This document shows, in pieces, positions 11,091 through 24,256 of a DNA stretch of 64,000 nt (position 1 is its first letter; the number at the start of each line of letters is the position of its first letter). A program made the position numbers and the translations under genes. This stretch comes from Callorhinus ursinus (lineage: Eukaryota > Chordata > Mammalia > Carnivora > Otariidae): the NCBI RefSeq assembly GCF_003265705.1, contig NW_020312894.1, forward strand, positions 4,182,149-4,246,148, given 5' to 3'. The notes below the pieces were generated by a model, which saw only the letters and a list, made by a program, of their open reading frames with translations, did no database searches and had not been told where the DNA came from.

Positions 11091-12619
11091 GGCCTAAAGA
11101 GGTTTTTATTCCAGACAAAACACAAGTGGGATTTTGTGGGTACAAATGCTGTCCTACCAACAGAGTGTCCTCTAACAGGGTGTTTACGAGAACAGGGTGA
11201 GTGCTAGAAAGGCACTCTCGTTGCAACTGGAGGTATCTGAGGTGGTGGCTGGCCCACGTGTCTCAGAGCTATTCCTACTCACACAGGCAGGCCACAGGAT
11301 CCCAGCAATCTTCCTGGGCTCTGCTCACAGGAACAGTCAGTGATCAAAGCTTGGGTGCCATTCCTGGGTCCATTCTTAGTTTAGAAGGTTCTTGGTTGCT
11401 TGATGCCTGCTATGAGGGTGACACAGCCCTGCCTCTTGGAATGTGGCCCTGTCAACCTTGACTGATACCTTCACACGCCCTGCTCGTTGGTCACCTAAAG
11501 AGCAGGGACTTCCTGGGCTTATAGAAAAGGTTGTAAAAATTGTCTATGTCTGTTTGCTACCCAATGCTTATGTCATCAATGTGTATGTGACTGTATCAGT
11601 CTACCTTCGCCAGAAAGCACATGGCACACACACAGGAGAAGTTGAGCGGAGACATGTTTCTAGAGAATGTGACAGAGGTGAGGATGGAGGGAAGCTCAGG
11701 TGCACGGCAGCCCCGGGCCGGGAGCAGCTGATGGTCACCACCTGTGAGCACCAGGGACTGTGGAGAGGAGCAGATCCCAGAAACGGGGCTCCAGCGAGAG
11801 TCTGTAAGGAGAAGGTGACTTTGAGAGCAGCACCTCGCTGTGGCCTGAGGCAAGAGCAGTCTCACGTGACTTCGGGGCGGTGGCCAGGGGAATATGGACT
11901 TGGCTTTCACTCTTCTTCTTCCCTACAGTATCCTGCTGCAGATTTCCAAATCCACCGGTGTCTGGAGGACAGGGAAGCCTTGTGAGTGTCAGCCATGGCC
12001 ATCAGGTTCCTGGAAAAGAGCAGGGTGGGGAAGGATGAGGGTGTGGCTGCTACTCTTTGCCAGTTGGATCTTCTTCACTCGCTGCCATGACCTCCCATGA
12101 AGAGCCTGAGCTGCACGGATCCAACTGCACCGTCTGTCTGTGGCATGCAGCTGCCAGGGAGAGGGGCTGGGTGGGGACAGCCTGCAGTGGGGGAGGCCTG
12201 CACATCTGCTCCGTTGCTGAAAGGAGGTGTGTTGGGAACGGCAGTGGTGGCCATTAGGATGTGACAGGAAGGGTGGATTCCAGAAGAAGTGCAGAGGAGG
12301 AACTGACAAGGCTCAGTGCCTGGTGTGAGGCAGGGATTGGAGAAGCCAAGGTGTTCTAAATCGGGAACTTGGCCCTACAGACACGGCAAGGACGGCAGGA
12401 GGAAGAGCTGGTGTTAGATGTCAAGTCCAGGTAGCCACCTCAGGTGACCAAGAGGTAAGATGAAATATGCTCTAATTTCAGGCTGAAGTCAGGGCTGTTG
12501 TCCTATGACAGTGACAAGAGCAGCCATGGACTATGATCCCCTCATTTGGGGACAGTTAGGGATGAAAGACAAGGGCAAAGGGAGGATCCCAATTGCTGTA
12601 TGCGTGTACATTTTCCTGA
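11091..12619. other. Single-copy, moderately GC-rich; one cryptic-exon-like segment
   Basis: No repeat family is assigned. A 180-codon frame at 11443-11985 has no recognisable domain. A short segment at 11929-11981 is bounded by a strong polypyrimidine-AG and GTGAGT (see findings). At 12036 an ATG opens a hydrophobic peptide beginning MRVWLLLFASWIFF that stops after 21 residues. I take this as chance. Confidence 0.4.
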
Positions 12620-13060
12620 CCTCTCAGGGATCCAACCCACAGACATTTATAGAGGGCACACCGTGTCCCAGGTGTGGTTATGGATGCTGGCACACAGGAG
12701 GGGATCAAATAGACAAGCTCCTGGCCTTCACACTGTAGTGGGGAATCCAGAAAAAGAGATAAGTGAGCAAGATACATAGTATATTAGAAAAACAGCAAAG
12801 AGCAGTAAGAAGAAAATACAGAGTAGGCAGAAGAAAGGAAATATTGGGTCAGTAGAAAATATCAGTGGTCAAGGAAGGACTCACCAAAGAGATAATTTTT
12901 GGCTAAAAACCTAGAAGAAATGAGGGAGTTGGCCACAGGGAGCTCTGGGAGGAGCTGAAGGAGCAGCAAGTACAAAGGCCCTGTGGCTGGAGCATGGCTC
13001 TAAGTTCAGACAGAAGGTCTGTGCGGCTGGGGGAGAGAGAAGCAGGGAGAGAGGATGCGA
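12620..13060 (-). mobile_element. LINE L2 3' region, antisense
   Basis: ACATTTATAGAGGGCACACC, then GGGATCAAATAGACAAGCTC, then GGAGCAGCAAGTACAAAGGC follow the reverse complement of the L2 3' region in order over about 440 bp. It is heavily diverged. Confidence 0.7.
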
Positions 13061-15725
13061 ATAGGTCCCAGCATGGCTCCACCGGTGGTTGCACAGAAGG
13101 GAGCATGCGCAGAGAGGAATGTGGGGACGGTTCTGAGGTCTAATTCTCTTCAAATGTTGGCACCACCTTCTACTGGCTGTGTGACTCTGGCTGAACTCTT
13201 TGTAGGAAGGAGACCTTTCCTTCCACTGCCGAGGTTGCTGGAGGTGTAAGACAACGTGTCTGAAAGGCCTGCCCAGAGACTGCCACTGGCTTGTCACCAG
13301 CTTCTCATGCTGCGGCACCTGCTCCCTATAGTCCGGCTAAAGTGTGGCGACAGAACAGGAGACCACCCCCCACCTGCCGCGTGGCTGTCAGGTCCCTGGG
13401 TGTGGAGGCAGGCAAGGCAGACTGGTTCCTTTTGGCGTTTTTAACCCCAAAGCTCTAATTTAGATATGAAGAGCTAAATCCTATTAATTACTATTAAATA
13501 ATGATTTAAAATTCTTCCAGTGTATGGTCCTCAAAACCCTTTTTTTTTGGTTTCACACTGACATTGGGGGGATTTCTGCTTTTACTTTGTGGACATTATT
13601 TCTCCCTGGGCGCTGTGGGAGTGGGTTTCCACTTGCCCCCCTGTGATTCCCTTTTGTCTGTTCCGTAGCTGCCACACCCCGAGGGCGGGGCAGGAAATGA
13701 TTTCCTGGGGTATCTTCTTGCCCAGCTGTGCTACAGTCAGTACAATAGGCCGCCCTACAGATGCAAGGAGGGCTAGGAACTACTTGATTAGCAATAACAT
13801 TACTGGAAGGTAGACCCTGGGAAGCGTAGCCAGAGCCCCCCAGGGGCCCGCCCCCTGGAATGATGTCTGGACTGGCCTCAAAAGGCTTGGAAACTCATCA
13901 ACAGCTCTCGTCCCCTCCTCTCCCTTCCACTCCTTGTTCAAGAATTCTTTTGACACTGATCTGCAGTCAGGACTCAAAATTAAATTCTTCTGCATTATTA
14001 AATTGAGTATTTGGCTTAATATTTTAAAATTTGAGACCAGTTGAGACTCAAAGGCACTGCGTCAGTGCCCCGAGTTCCTGCTGAAATTAAAAGCGTGCTG
14101 GAAAGGCTGCTGAAGGATGAGTGTGGCGCGTTCCCTGGTGGCCACGGGCTGTTGGTGGGCCTCCTAGCATTTCTTTTCCAACCTCATGTTCTAAGTTCCC
14201 TCCAGCCTCCTGAGTGCATTTGCCAAAATGGAACTGCAAAGTGCCAAAACTGGAATCCGTTCTTTATTTTTTCTTCTCGGTTCCTCTGACATGGTCGACT
14301 CTAAGATCGCGTCACACCCTGCTCAGCCCCCTTGCGAAGTCTGCATGTGATCAAACTCCCGTGAACGCATTTTGAACCCTTACTTTGTATTTCAGCAGCT
14401 CATTTGGTTCTCAGATATGAAAAAGTGCAAATTTCCTGTTGGCTTGGATTTAGTTTAAATTTTTTTCTCAAATCAAATGAGAACATTCAGGATATCCTAG
14501 ACATGGAAGCTTGAGCTCATAGATCAAAACGCCTCATTTGCCTTTTCCTAGTGATGTTTTTGCTCCATGTAAAATTATAGCAGAACTTGGCAACGCAGCC
14601 CATGTATCGAGTTCCTGGGAAATATGTCAATTTTATGTCTAATTTTTATTACTAGGATCTGGGCGCTCTATAGATCTAAAGGCAGCACACAATCCCAGGA
14701 ACTCCATTTGTCTATTTGCTTGGTGTATTTACTTCTATCTCCTTCTACATGGCTTTTTGATTTTTCTTTTCTTTTCTAACAGCCTATGTTTAAGTTTATA
14801 AATAAAACTGACAATGCTTGGTGATACCCATTATGAAGAAGGAAATAGTGCTTCCTTTGCAGGTTGGGTGATGAAGCTCTCATACATTTAGTATCCATCC
14901 AGCTCTACAAAGACCCTTCTTAGCGTACAGATACAGATGCGTTCTCTTCCTTCTGGCAGGACGTGGTAGCATTTGAGGGGGAGTGGCTGTACCTGTCAAT
15001 GTGCTTCATCTGAATTTGCTCCAAGCTCCATGCACCCTTTGGTAAGTTCCAAGTGATAGACCCCAAATGAAACTTGAGTTGGGAAGACCACAAACCCATG
15101 AAGCCAATTTGTCATTGGAACAGGATTTCTCACAGTACGGTCTCCTGACCATCCAGGGTTGTCTAAGTGGTGGTCCTCTGGCCATTCATCATGGTGGCAT
15201 GAAAAACTAATGAAATAATATCCTTTTCCTAGGTAGTGAATATATATGAACTGAATTTATACTCTAATGAATGGTTACATTTTAAGGCTCTTCATCAAGT
15301 GTAAGCTTGCAGAGAGTCTACGATTTGCCCAAGTTCACAGAAAGGAACGGCACAGTGTTTGCACTTGGTTTGCCACTTCCAAAGCCCACTTACTTGTTTT
15401 GAATTGTGGTCCTTGCAGTAGAAGAAAGAGTCTAGTATGGTGTAATTAATTGTATTTATTTATCCGAAGCATTTCACTTACTTAAGCCTTCTGGCTATGA
15501 GAGCAAAACAATGTTCTTTGTTCAAAAATTGGGAAAAATCCAAAGACTCTGAAAAAAAGCCAAGATGAACAGTCATACATGGGAGTGTTTCCTTTCGCAC
15601 GTATGGATCAAACTGGACTAAGATTGCGCGTACCTCTTCTAATAGATTGGTTTCCCTTGTTACTAAATATTCTTGGGGGAGATGATTTTCAGTACTAAGG
15701 AGTATATTCTGTCCTTCGGACATAC
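13061..15725. other. Single-copy sequence with AT-rich, possibly conserved blocks
   Basis: The first part (to 13430) is GC-rich with no domain-bearing frame. About 13440-13560, 13940-14060 and 14380-14680 are AT-rich but not simple-sequence, and no repeat is recognised, as often seen in conserved non-coding DNA. Around 15120-15180 there is a weak resemblance to MER5-type hAT relics (TTTCTCACAGTACGGTCTCC), not strong enough to call. Confidence 0.4.
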
Positions 15726-16990
15726 AATTACCAGTTTAACTAGTTCAGTATTGTGCGACATTCATATTGTTTCCCAGGATTACTTTTAAAAATAAAACTT
15801 TGCTGAACATCTTATACAATTTGGAGAGCCTAGAAGTAGAATTCCTTTGTTAAAGAGTGTGTACCGCCCTTTTACTTTGTATTAGCAAATTGCCCCCCAA
15901 ACTGGTAAAACAGTAAGACCAGTAAGACTTTTGCTAACAATCTGTGAGAATGCCTCCTTCCACCAAATCTTCAAAGAAATTGTCTTTGTCAGAAATAGTG
16001 ACCACTGATTAAGCAAAACACTATAGATTCTCATTTTAATCCCCACTTCCTTCACTTAACAGTGAAGTTACACATTTATAACATTTTATTGACTACCTGT
16101 ATTTCCTATTTTGTGAATTGTTCATTTGTCCATCGGGTTGTTCATCTTTTCTTGTATTGGTTTGCAAGAAATCTTTACATAGTAAACATATTAACTTTTT
16201 CTAATGTGATAGATACAAATTGCCCAGAATGTAGTGGACATTTTATTTTGTTTACAATGTGTCTTTATACTATTAAATGTAACTTTAGACCTGTCTTTTT
16301 TTTTTTTTGTGGTTCTTTTCTTTGTGTCTTGCTGAGAAAGACTTCCTTGTTTTAAGATCAGGTGAATAGTAATTGACATTGTGTTTAAGTTCTTGTATAA
16401 TTTTATTTTATCTTTTCACCTAATAGGTAGTGTAGTCTATGCCATGAGGCAAGACTATTTTTTTCCTTAAATAATAAAGGAACTGTACCAGCATTTTAAA
16501 AATTATTATCCTGTAGCCACTGATTTAAAAATGACAAGTTCATCATACATTATATCCCTGTGTATTTCTAAACTTTTTGTGTGACTTCCTTTGAGGCCAA
16601 TTTATCATATTTGCTGTTAGTATGGATACTGCCACGGATCTAATGAATGGGCTTTGTTTTCATTATATTTTCAGTCTTATATAAAGAAACTATATGTTTT
16701 GTATATGGATTTAATTACCAACCGCTTTATAGAACTCTTGAACATGTTCATGGTTTTTCATCATGGAATTTTCCAAGTAGTCAATGAGTCTATGTCTCAG
16801 CTGCATATAGCACCACTGATCTCTTTAACGGACCATTTGGACACCATTCATTGGTGTTTATCACAATATATAATTGTTTTATTTATCTTTTAATTCAGCT
16901 TCTTCATTTTTCTGCTTGATTCTTACTTAAATTTTGCATTTTGTTCTTGGATTGTATTTCTTCTAAAAACCCTATTTCAAAAGTATCCTC
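15726..16990 (-). mobile_element. Old L1 (L1ME/L1M4/HAL1-like) ORF2 segment, antisense
   Basis: CCTAGAAGTAGAATTCCTTT (15828), AGCAAATTGCCCCCCAAACT (15884), TGTGAATTGTTCATTTGTCC (16113) and GCAAGAAATCTTTACATAGT (16165) appear in the order expected for reversed late ORF2. The reversed RT-side part continues to about 16990. Frames are fully degraded. Confidence 0.65.
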
Positions 16991-19900
16991 TCCAGCCTCG
17001 GAGCCACATTATCCTACGTTTATTTTGAGAGAATTTTCATCAGGCTCACATGGTGTTTTACTCATCCCCAAATAAGAAGAAGCCGATTTTGGCATTTCCA
17101 CAAAGCAGGAAGACAGAGGCCCCTTGGCTTTTTTCCCCACACCTCCTTGGGAGGCTAGTAGAACCACCTTCTTGGCTCTTAACTCTAGAATTGGTTGGTA
17201 AACATTCACATTGCAGATCCAGGGGCACAGACTGATGGCGGTGAAGGGCCCGGGATTTTTCAACCTCATGTTCTAATGGGTAGCTCCAGGAGGAAATCCT
17301 CCTTCTTACACTGTGTCCTTGTGTTCGGAGCAGTGGCCTAAGGAACCTGGGTTTGTGAGTGCTCAAGCTTTCGGATCAGCTACAGTGGTGACTTTGCCCA
17401 CTCTGTCTTGTGCTGCTGCAGGCCAGGCATCAACAAGTCTCATCTATGAGGCACAATTTGCTTGGGGCAACTCCCCTATCACCTCCAGGTGCACTGATTG
17501 CAAATGTTTCTTCCTGGCCATCTTCTGTGGCCTGTTGACATGCTGCAAACTGAGGGTTCCTGGCTCTCCTTCCTGAACTCTAAGAAAAGCTCTGGAGTCT
17601 ACTGTCCCGAGAAACAGCTGTGTTAATGCAATCCGTTACCATCAGCAGTGCATCTAGTAGACCTTCTTGATATTTGAAGGTGATAGAATGGGTACCCTTG
17701 GGTACAGCCTTTTGGAGATTTATATATATAAAATATAAAATATAAATATTTTATATAGTTATATAATATGATTTTATATTCTTTCAGCACATATATCTAT
17801 TATTTATATATGACTATATATTACTAAGATCTTTACTTAAATTTGTATATAAAACAAAAAAGATTTGGATGCAGTTTCCCTCCAACTTCAGCTGGACTTA
17901 ATGCAGGAGTAGCTGAATGCCTATCTACTTAGAAATTTCAAATCAATTTAACTAATTGCGCCATCCATCATGAAAGACCTTCCAGTCATAACTCACTATT
18001 AAAAACACTGTGATAAGAAAAGAGAAGTACTTTATTGTCACAAATATTTCTCCCATGGCAATTGATTGCAAAACATTCAAAGTGTTTGAAGTGCCCTTTG
18101 TTTGCTTTTCTTCTCCAAAGTATTTCCAGAAGTCTGTGAATCTGATGATTGATCCTTAGTAATAGAATGAGAAGTTTAGTTGTATTGATCTGTCCTAAAC
18201 TATAAGAACGTGCCCTCAAGTTGATACAAGTTCATCAAAATAATTTATCGTGAGCATGTCCTCTGAGGGCTTCTTTATAGTTTTAGCTCATATCATCCGG
18301 TTTCCTCATAAGGTGTAAACAAAACCCACATAGGTGCGTGCATGCACAGTGATTGAGAGAGACTTGTGCACAAGATTTCATTTTTATTTTATTTGTCAAA
18401 TATTGAGCTTCGAGGGTGACTTCAGATCCTGGACATGGGTCTGTTGCCCTCCGTCCAGACACTCTGTGATCTTATAGACATGCCCTGGGTTGTGCCTGGC
18501 TGATTTCGCCCTGCAAGCAGGAGCCCCAGCTGCAGAGCCTCACAGGCTCAGTTATGCAGGTGCCTTGATCACTTTGCTGTCCTTCTCCGAAGGTTTGGTT
18601 CAATGGTAGAACGCCATTCTTTGTTTTGTTTCTTGGATGGTTTCCTCCAGGCAACGCTTGGCATTACGCAGATCTGTTTTGGCCCCAATCCAAGTCATTT
18701 AGTACCACGAGTTTCTCACTATGAAATAGGTTCACCTGTAGGATGGTCCCATGGTCTGGACACCAAGCCCTCATTATTATTATTAAGACGCTGCTTCTGT
18801 AGAACATATGTTTTCAGCATAGACTCTTAATTTCCCTCTTTATATATGCCTGGAGAGGCTCCTCTAGAGCTGGTGCTTTTTTGTTCTTGGGAATTAGGAG
18901 ATCAGCTAGCTAAATTTCCAGCTGTCCACTTCACGTTATTATTTAAAATTAGAGATGACAAAGGTCACAATTACAAAACACAAGTTGGTAGTGTGTCTGT
19001 TGGAAGGCACAAGGAGGGGCCTTTTGATTGCTCTGGATCTCAGTGCAAACATCTCCATTTGGGTCACTATGAAGCCATGATGAAGGGACATATCACCGTC
19101 CTTTTGTTTGAAGGGAGGTGTGGGCTACCTCAGCCCATTTGTATCTCAGGTTAAAAGAGAAAGATTACACGCTGGGGTCATTCAGCAAATGTTTAGTGTT
19201 AGTGCAGAAATTGCCTTCATGTGCTAAGATGTTTCAGCACCTCCAGAGTTGTCGCCAGCCATCTGGGCTGCTGGGAACACTAAATCAATCTGTTGTATGC
19301 ACAAAGCCAAGTAATTTATCTGTCAGGTAGTATTTCATTTAAAACATATTTCTGTGCAAAATGAAATACGTAAAATAGTCCATTTCCACGCCCGAGTCTG
19401 ACGGTTCCCATTATTTCACAGATAAAATTGTCTTTTTAATGGAGCAAGAAGGTCCTTGGGCTCGTCGGCCTTGGACTCCAGAAGGAGCGTCTATGTACGT
19501 TTCGCAACTGTCTGATTACTGTTGGGTGAAGCATCGGGATGCTGTTTGACTCTCATCTCTTTCCCACCCGGTGAGTGTCACGTGGAAAAACCCTCACGCC
19601 AGAGGGCCAGCTGAGGGTTCGCATGATGCCTTCATGACAAAGTATCCGTTCATTATCCGATCTGATGTGGTTATAAGTGTAGCTCTATTTCATAGCCTTA
19701 TACTGAGAGCCGGGCAAGCTTTATGGAGCTTGAGCTTTCCCTCTCGCTCAGATTTATGTGCCTCCACTCTCCAAATGTGGAAGTGCCTTCTGGCACCCCC
19801 TCGTGTCTCCTCTGTCAGACGCCCATTTGCATGACAGGAAGTGTGCATGCGTTGTGCACCCTGCCTATACCTGTTCTGTTAAATTATTCCCTTTTTCAAT

Positions 19901-22451
19901 CATAAAATCCAAGCAGGAGTTGGATGAAAAATAACTGGCTCTCTTCCACCATTTTTGTGGGGGTTTTTTCCAATAAATAAATGAATCATTTGTAAGTTGA
20001 TGCATTTAATATGGGGATCCCAGTCTGGTATCATTTCTCCAGACCTGGGATCTGATTAATGACAAACCATTTCAGCTGAATTTACGTTCCTATTCGCCTG
20101 GGAAAACGCAGCTTGTTCTCCCTTCCCAAACAGACAGGAACAGTGTGGGAATCGGGTTTCTCATACCTGTGTGTGCCAAAGGGGGTAACAGAAAAGGGCT
20201 GTGGAATACATTTCAGAAAAGCCTGCTTAGAAAGAAAAAAAAAAAAGCCCCTTTGTACATTTGAAAATATTATTACTGAGTCTACGTGTCTGTATCCTGT
20301 TGGGTTAACTTTCACTCCTTCAAAATGTATCCATTTCTGCTTTAAGACGTTCCACGTATTGAGATGCTTAAGCGTACATCTACCAAGGCGCCCAGCCACG
20401 TTGTGCGTCACCGTTGACTTGTCTCCCTTCTGAGCTCCTCTTTCTCCCTCTGCTCTACCTCGGGCAGGCAGAGGTCCCTGGAGCCTTCCTGATGAGCATC
20501 TGGAGGTGACCGCAGGTTTAACTGCCTGGTGGTATAATTCAGGGAGAGTGCCATACAGGCTGGTGCTAAATCCCCATTCCTTAAATGTTTCTAAAGGTCA
20601 GGAAGAAATACCGTGAGGATTTTGGTGCCTTACCCAAGCGCGCATGGTTGGCCAAGTCTGAGGTGAGATTTTAGGCCTGCAGGAATATAGCCTGGCTGGA
20701 ATGACCAGATGGCTTCAGTGCCCTGTCCCATGGTTTGGATGACAAGGACACTCAAAAACTGCTCAGGGTTGTGAGGGCCCTGAGAGACCACCAAAGCGGT
20801 TATTCCAAGTGTATGGCCAAGGGTCCTGGACTGTTCCAGATAAGGCTGTGCCATCCCTGTGCACTGGGGAAATCCATTGTTCCCTCCACTCTGCTCTCTG
20901 GTTTTCCCCGAACCTTTGTTCCAAGGTCTTCCTACTGATTTCTCCCCAGGGCAGCCAGAGTAGCCACCCGGCTCACACGCCCAATGTGGTGCACACTGTC
21001 CTGGGGAGGAGCCTTGGTGGCTTGCCCTGCTCTTCCTTAGCTGGCAGTTTGCCTCGGGCCCTCCTCTCTGACCCTGCCATTTCCCCCACCACTCACCGCT
21101 CATTGCCCCCCCCTCTGGCCCACACAACACCCCTCTCCCACCCTCAGGTGCTCCCTGCTGGCTTTATCTCCTGAGTTTGCACGTTAGCACAAGTAAATGC
21201 CTCTGCTAGGGAACATTTTCTCATCTTCATGGCCAATGAGCTCCTATATTCCTCAGGTCTCAGCTGGCTATTCCCAGATTTTGTGTAGCAGCCGGCAGCT
21301 CAGTGACCCCAGTGAGTGTCGGACTCGCCGTGTCACTCAGCTTCACCAGCTGGTCTGGGCTGATATCCCTGGGGCACACGCTCCACTCTCTGTGTGGCTA
21401 TTTTGGAATTTCTCTTGGACTTTCTCGGCCCTGGGAGACAGCCTAGCTGGCTCTTGCTCATTGTGTTCATCAACAAATAATTGCCAAATGCCAGCCATGT
21501 GCTGGGCAGATCTGAGGGCCCAGATCCAGCATGGACAGACAGCGAGGCTCCAAGACTTGCTGTCAGGGTGCCGTGGTCCCAGCTAGTCCAGCTGTTGTTT
21601 TGGGAAGGGCACCCAGGGTTACACTTGGCTTGGCTATGCCTCCTGAGGCCAGAACCTAGTCCGCCATCTTGGATATCCTGAGGATGCATATCCTAAGAAT
21701 TGTAACTATGTGTTTAGTTGGGAGCAAACCCATGCCTGTTCTGCCAGAGTCGGAGAGTCGGGGAGAGATGACAGGGGTGGGGGGTGGAGCCGGTATTGGG
21801 CATGATTTGCAGGCTTTCTCCAGAGGTTGGCCAGAGATTGGGTCTTACAGCCTTTGCAAACCTGGTTTGACTCTCTTCACCAGGATAACTGCTCCCTATC
21901 TCCCCAGGTCCTGTGTGAAGATGCATGAACATCCTGAGGGCTGGTAGAGACCTCAGGGCCATGCAGCTGACCAGCAGGTCCTCTTCAGAGAGTTACTGGA
22001 GTACCCCAGTAGATCGATTAAAGGCCACTGGTGTCTGTTCTTTGTGAGAGAAGGGGGACTTGTCCTCCTTCACTGTTATTAGGGTGATGTTTCCCAAATG
22101 AGATGAGTTGCAGAACGTGCCATGGGATGTGCCTCCTCCAGGGACTCAGTGCTTTGCCATCTTACCATTTCTGGTGTGGAGTGACTTGGCATGAGGACAA
22201 AGTTGGTGGGGGGGGAGTTATGCTCTCAGACAGTGTTAGGACAACCCAGTCCAGGAAGCGGGCTCTGAGGTTGGCACAAGTGGGAGTGAGTTTATAATAT
22301 TAAATAGTGGGCTCTTCCATGAAACACTTCCATTTGGACAGATCTGCATGACGTCTACACTTAGTCAAACTACCCAGATGGTTAAGAAAGAGCAAAACTA
22401 AATGTATTTAATCCACAAAATCTGAACAAGTCAGCAATTGTTAGGTATTTC
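16991..22451. other. Long single-copy interval, no gene recognised
   Basis: About 5.4 kb has no CanSINE and no clear L1. A weak antisense L2 trace lies at about 21465-21545 (CCAAATGCCAGCCATGTGCT). AT-rich non-simple blocks at 19400-19440 and 19960-20110 resemble conserved non-coding sequence. Frames of 166 codons (20630-21130, minus) and 129 codons (21197-21586, plus) lack domains and overlap frames on other strands, so I do not call them. Confidence 0.45.
17716..17852. repeat. AT-rich low-complexity tract
   Basis: A TATA/AAATAT-rich stretch of about 135 bp has almost no G or C and no fixed unit. Confidence 0.85.
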
Positions 22452-22468
22452 AAGTTTCAGAAAATATT

Positions 22469-22686
22469 TCTTTTTAATATTTATTTCTTTATTTTGGAGA
22501 GAGAGAGAGAGAGCCAGAGGGAGGAGCAGAGGGAGAGGGAGGAAGAAACTCAAGCAGACTCCGTGCTGAGTGGGGAGCCTGATACGAGACTCCATCCCAT
22601 GACCCTGAGATTATGACACTGAGATCATAACCCTGAGCCAAAACCAAGAGTCGGACCCTCTACCAACTGCACTACCCAGACGACCC
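22469..22686 (-). mobile_element. CanSINE, antisense, with internal duplication
   Basis: An AATATTTATTTCTTTATTTT tail, a (GA)n stretch, the body and a diverged antisense head are visible. It is flanked by an imperfect 17/18-bp target-site duplication (AAGTTTCAGAAAATATT at 22452-22468 and AAGTTTTCAGACAATATT at 22687-22704). The B-box-adjacent segment is locally repeated (GAGATTATGACACT, then GAGATCATAACCCT). The copy is old. Confidence 0.93.
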
Positions 22687-22704
22687 AAGTTTTCAGACAA
22701 TATT

Positions 22705-23654
22705 GATTGGGTTAAGAGTGTGTATACAATCAATTGACCTGTGTGCGTGTGTGTTGTTCACTCAGCTCCTTTGTGAGCAGGAGCACCCAGTTTCCTGAAA
22801 TCAGAGAGGGTGAGCTGTGAGGGGATATAGGAGCATTTCCTGGAGGAGTTCATCTCTCTTTCCCCCCAGAACCTGGACACTGTGCCGCTTGAGAAAATGC
22901 ATTTGCTTTTAACCAAAGAGTAGCCCTGAGACACAGGCCGAAAGAGAAGCCTGCCCATCCTCGACCCCTGATGTGTTCTAGCCCCACAGCCCAGGGAAGG
23001 GAATGTCCTTTCCCTCCCAGCAAACACTGAACACAGCGCCGGACCACCTGCCTGTCAGTCACCTCATCAACCAGGAGGTCCCGCAAGGCCTGTTTCGTGG
23101 GAAACAGCAGAGTCAGGCTGGCTCTGGCCACCATGGGATCACAGGCTGTGAGGTTCTCCCTCCTTGGTTTGCATTCCCAGGTAATGGTCCTCTAAGCAGT
23201 GGCAAGGCCGCTCATTGGAACTGACACTCCGTGATGGGCTTAGACAAACACAGGAGCCTGGCTGGCCTCCTGCAGCCCTGTGATGGGGACTGACCCAACA
23301 TGGCTATCATTTGATTGAAACCATCAACTCATTTCCCATAGGTCATGGGATATCAGCCGAGCTCCAAATCAGAAAAGACTGGGCTTCATTGCCTGATTAC
23401 CGGCGGCAGCCCCAGCTGAGTTCAAGGATGTGGGATGTAAAGTGCTGTTTCCTCCTGTTTACGGCCGAGCACAGGAGGTAGAACCATGCCACGAGGAAGC
23501 TCCATCTTGCACACCTGCACACTGGAGAGCAGGTAGCTGGGGATGCTCTTCGGAAGGTTGTGAGCCCAGCCCAGGGGGGGTGAGGGCAGGAACTGGGGCA
23601 GCACCCTCTCTGAGCTTGAGGAGGGGCTCTGGGTGGGTAAGAGCTGTGGGGACA
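22705..23654. other. Single-copy sequence, no gene recognised
   Basis: GC-moderate DNA without a recognised repeat. Overlapping short frames on both strands (for example 22758-23027 and 22850-23134, minus) show no domain. Confidence 0.45.
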
Positions 23655-24090
23655 AGATGTGTATTGTCTCCTGTGACTGCCTCACAAACAACCACAGCCT
23701 GGGTGGCCCAGAACAACAGAAACACTCTGTCCCACAGTTCTGGAAGCCGGAGTCCTGAGGTATCACAGGGCCACGCTCCCTCAGAAGGTTGTGGGAAGAA
23801 GGATGGTTCCAGGCCTCTCTCCCGGCCATTTGTGGCCTCAGGTGTCTCTTGGCTCTTGGATATATTACTCTGTTCCTCTGTCTTTCCATGGTGTCCTCCC
23901 GCGTCTCCTCACTGTCTTCTCTGGGTCCACATCCCCCCTTTCAACAAGGGCAGCAATCACATTGGGTTAGGGTCCACCCTAAGGACCTCATTTTAACCTG
24001 CTCTCTTCTATTAATCGATTTCCAAATGAAATGCCGTTCTGAGGTACTGGGGTTTAGGACTTCAGTATATGTTCTTCAGGAACACACCTC
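23655..24090 (-). mobile_element. MLT1-type (ERVL-MaLR) solo LTR, antisense
   Basis: The antisense MLT1 order is clear. CAGCCTGGGTGGCCCAGAAC and CCCACAGTTCTGGAAGCCGG come first, then TTGGGTTAGGGTCCACCCTA and CGTTCTGAGGTACTGGGGTT. It is a solo LTR with no internal retroviral sequence. The plus-strand frame of 188 codons at 23430-23996 runs through it and is not a gene. Confidence 0.82.
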
Positions 24091-24256
24091 TACATTTAAC
24101 AGGAAGGGAACCCAGAAGTGAAGGAAACCTGAAGACATATCTGTGCTCCCATGTTCACCGCAGCATCGCTCACAACTTCAATGCATGTTGGTGGATCAAG
24201 AGATCGCAGTGCATGGACACAGTGGAATACCAATCAGTCTTTAAAAAGGAGGAAAC

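Noticed and set aside
11443..11985. 180-codon plus-strand open frame
   Set aside because: No domain and no start context. Only the 53-bp splice-bounded part merited a low-interest note.
12036..12100. Signal-peptide-like MRVWLLLFASWIFF opening
   Set aside because: The frame stops after 21 residues with no convincing splice donor, so it is probably chance.
15120..15180. MER5-like hAT transposon trace
   Set aside because: The resemblance covers under 50 bp and no terminal inverted repeats can be defined.
20630..21130. 166-codon minus-strand open frame
   Set aside because: It is proline/glycine-rich low-information sequence in GC-rich DNA, overlapped by equal-quality frames on the other strand.
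23430..23996. 188-codon plus-strand open frame
   Set aside because: Most of it lies in an antisense MLT1 LTR, and no domain is seen.
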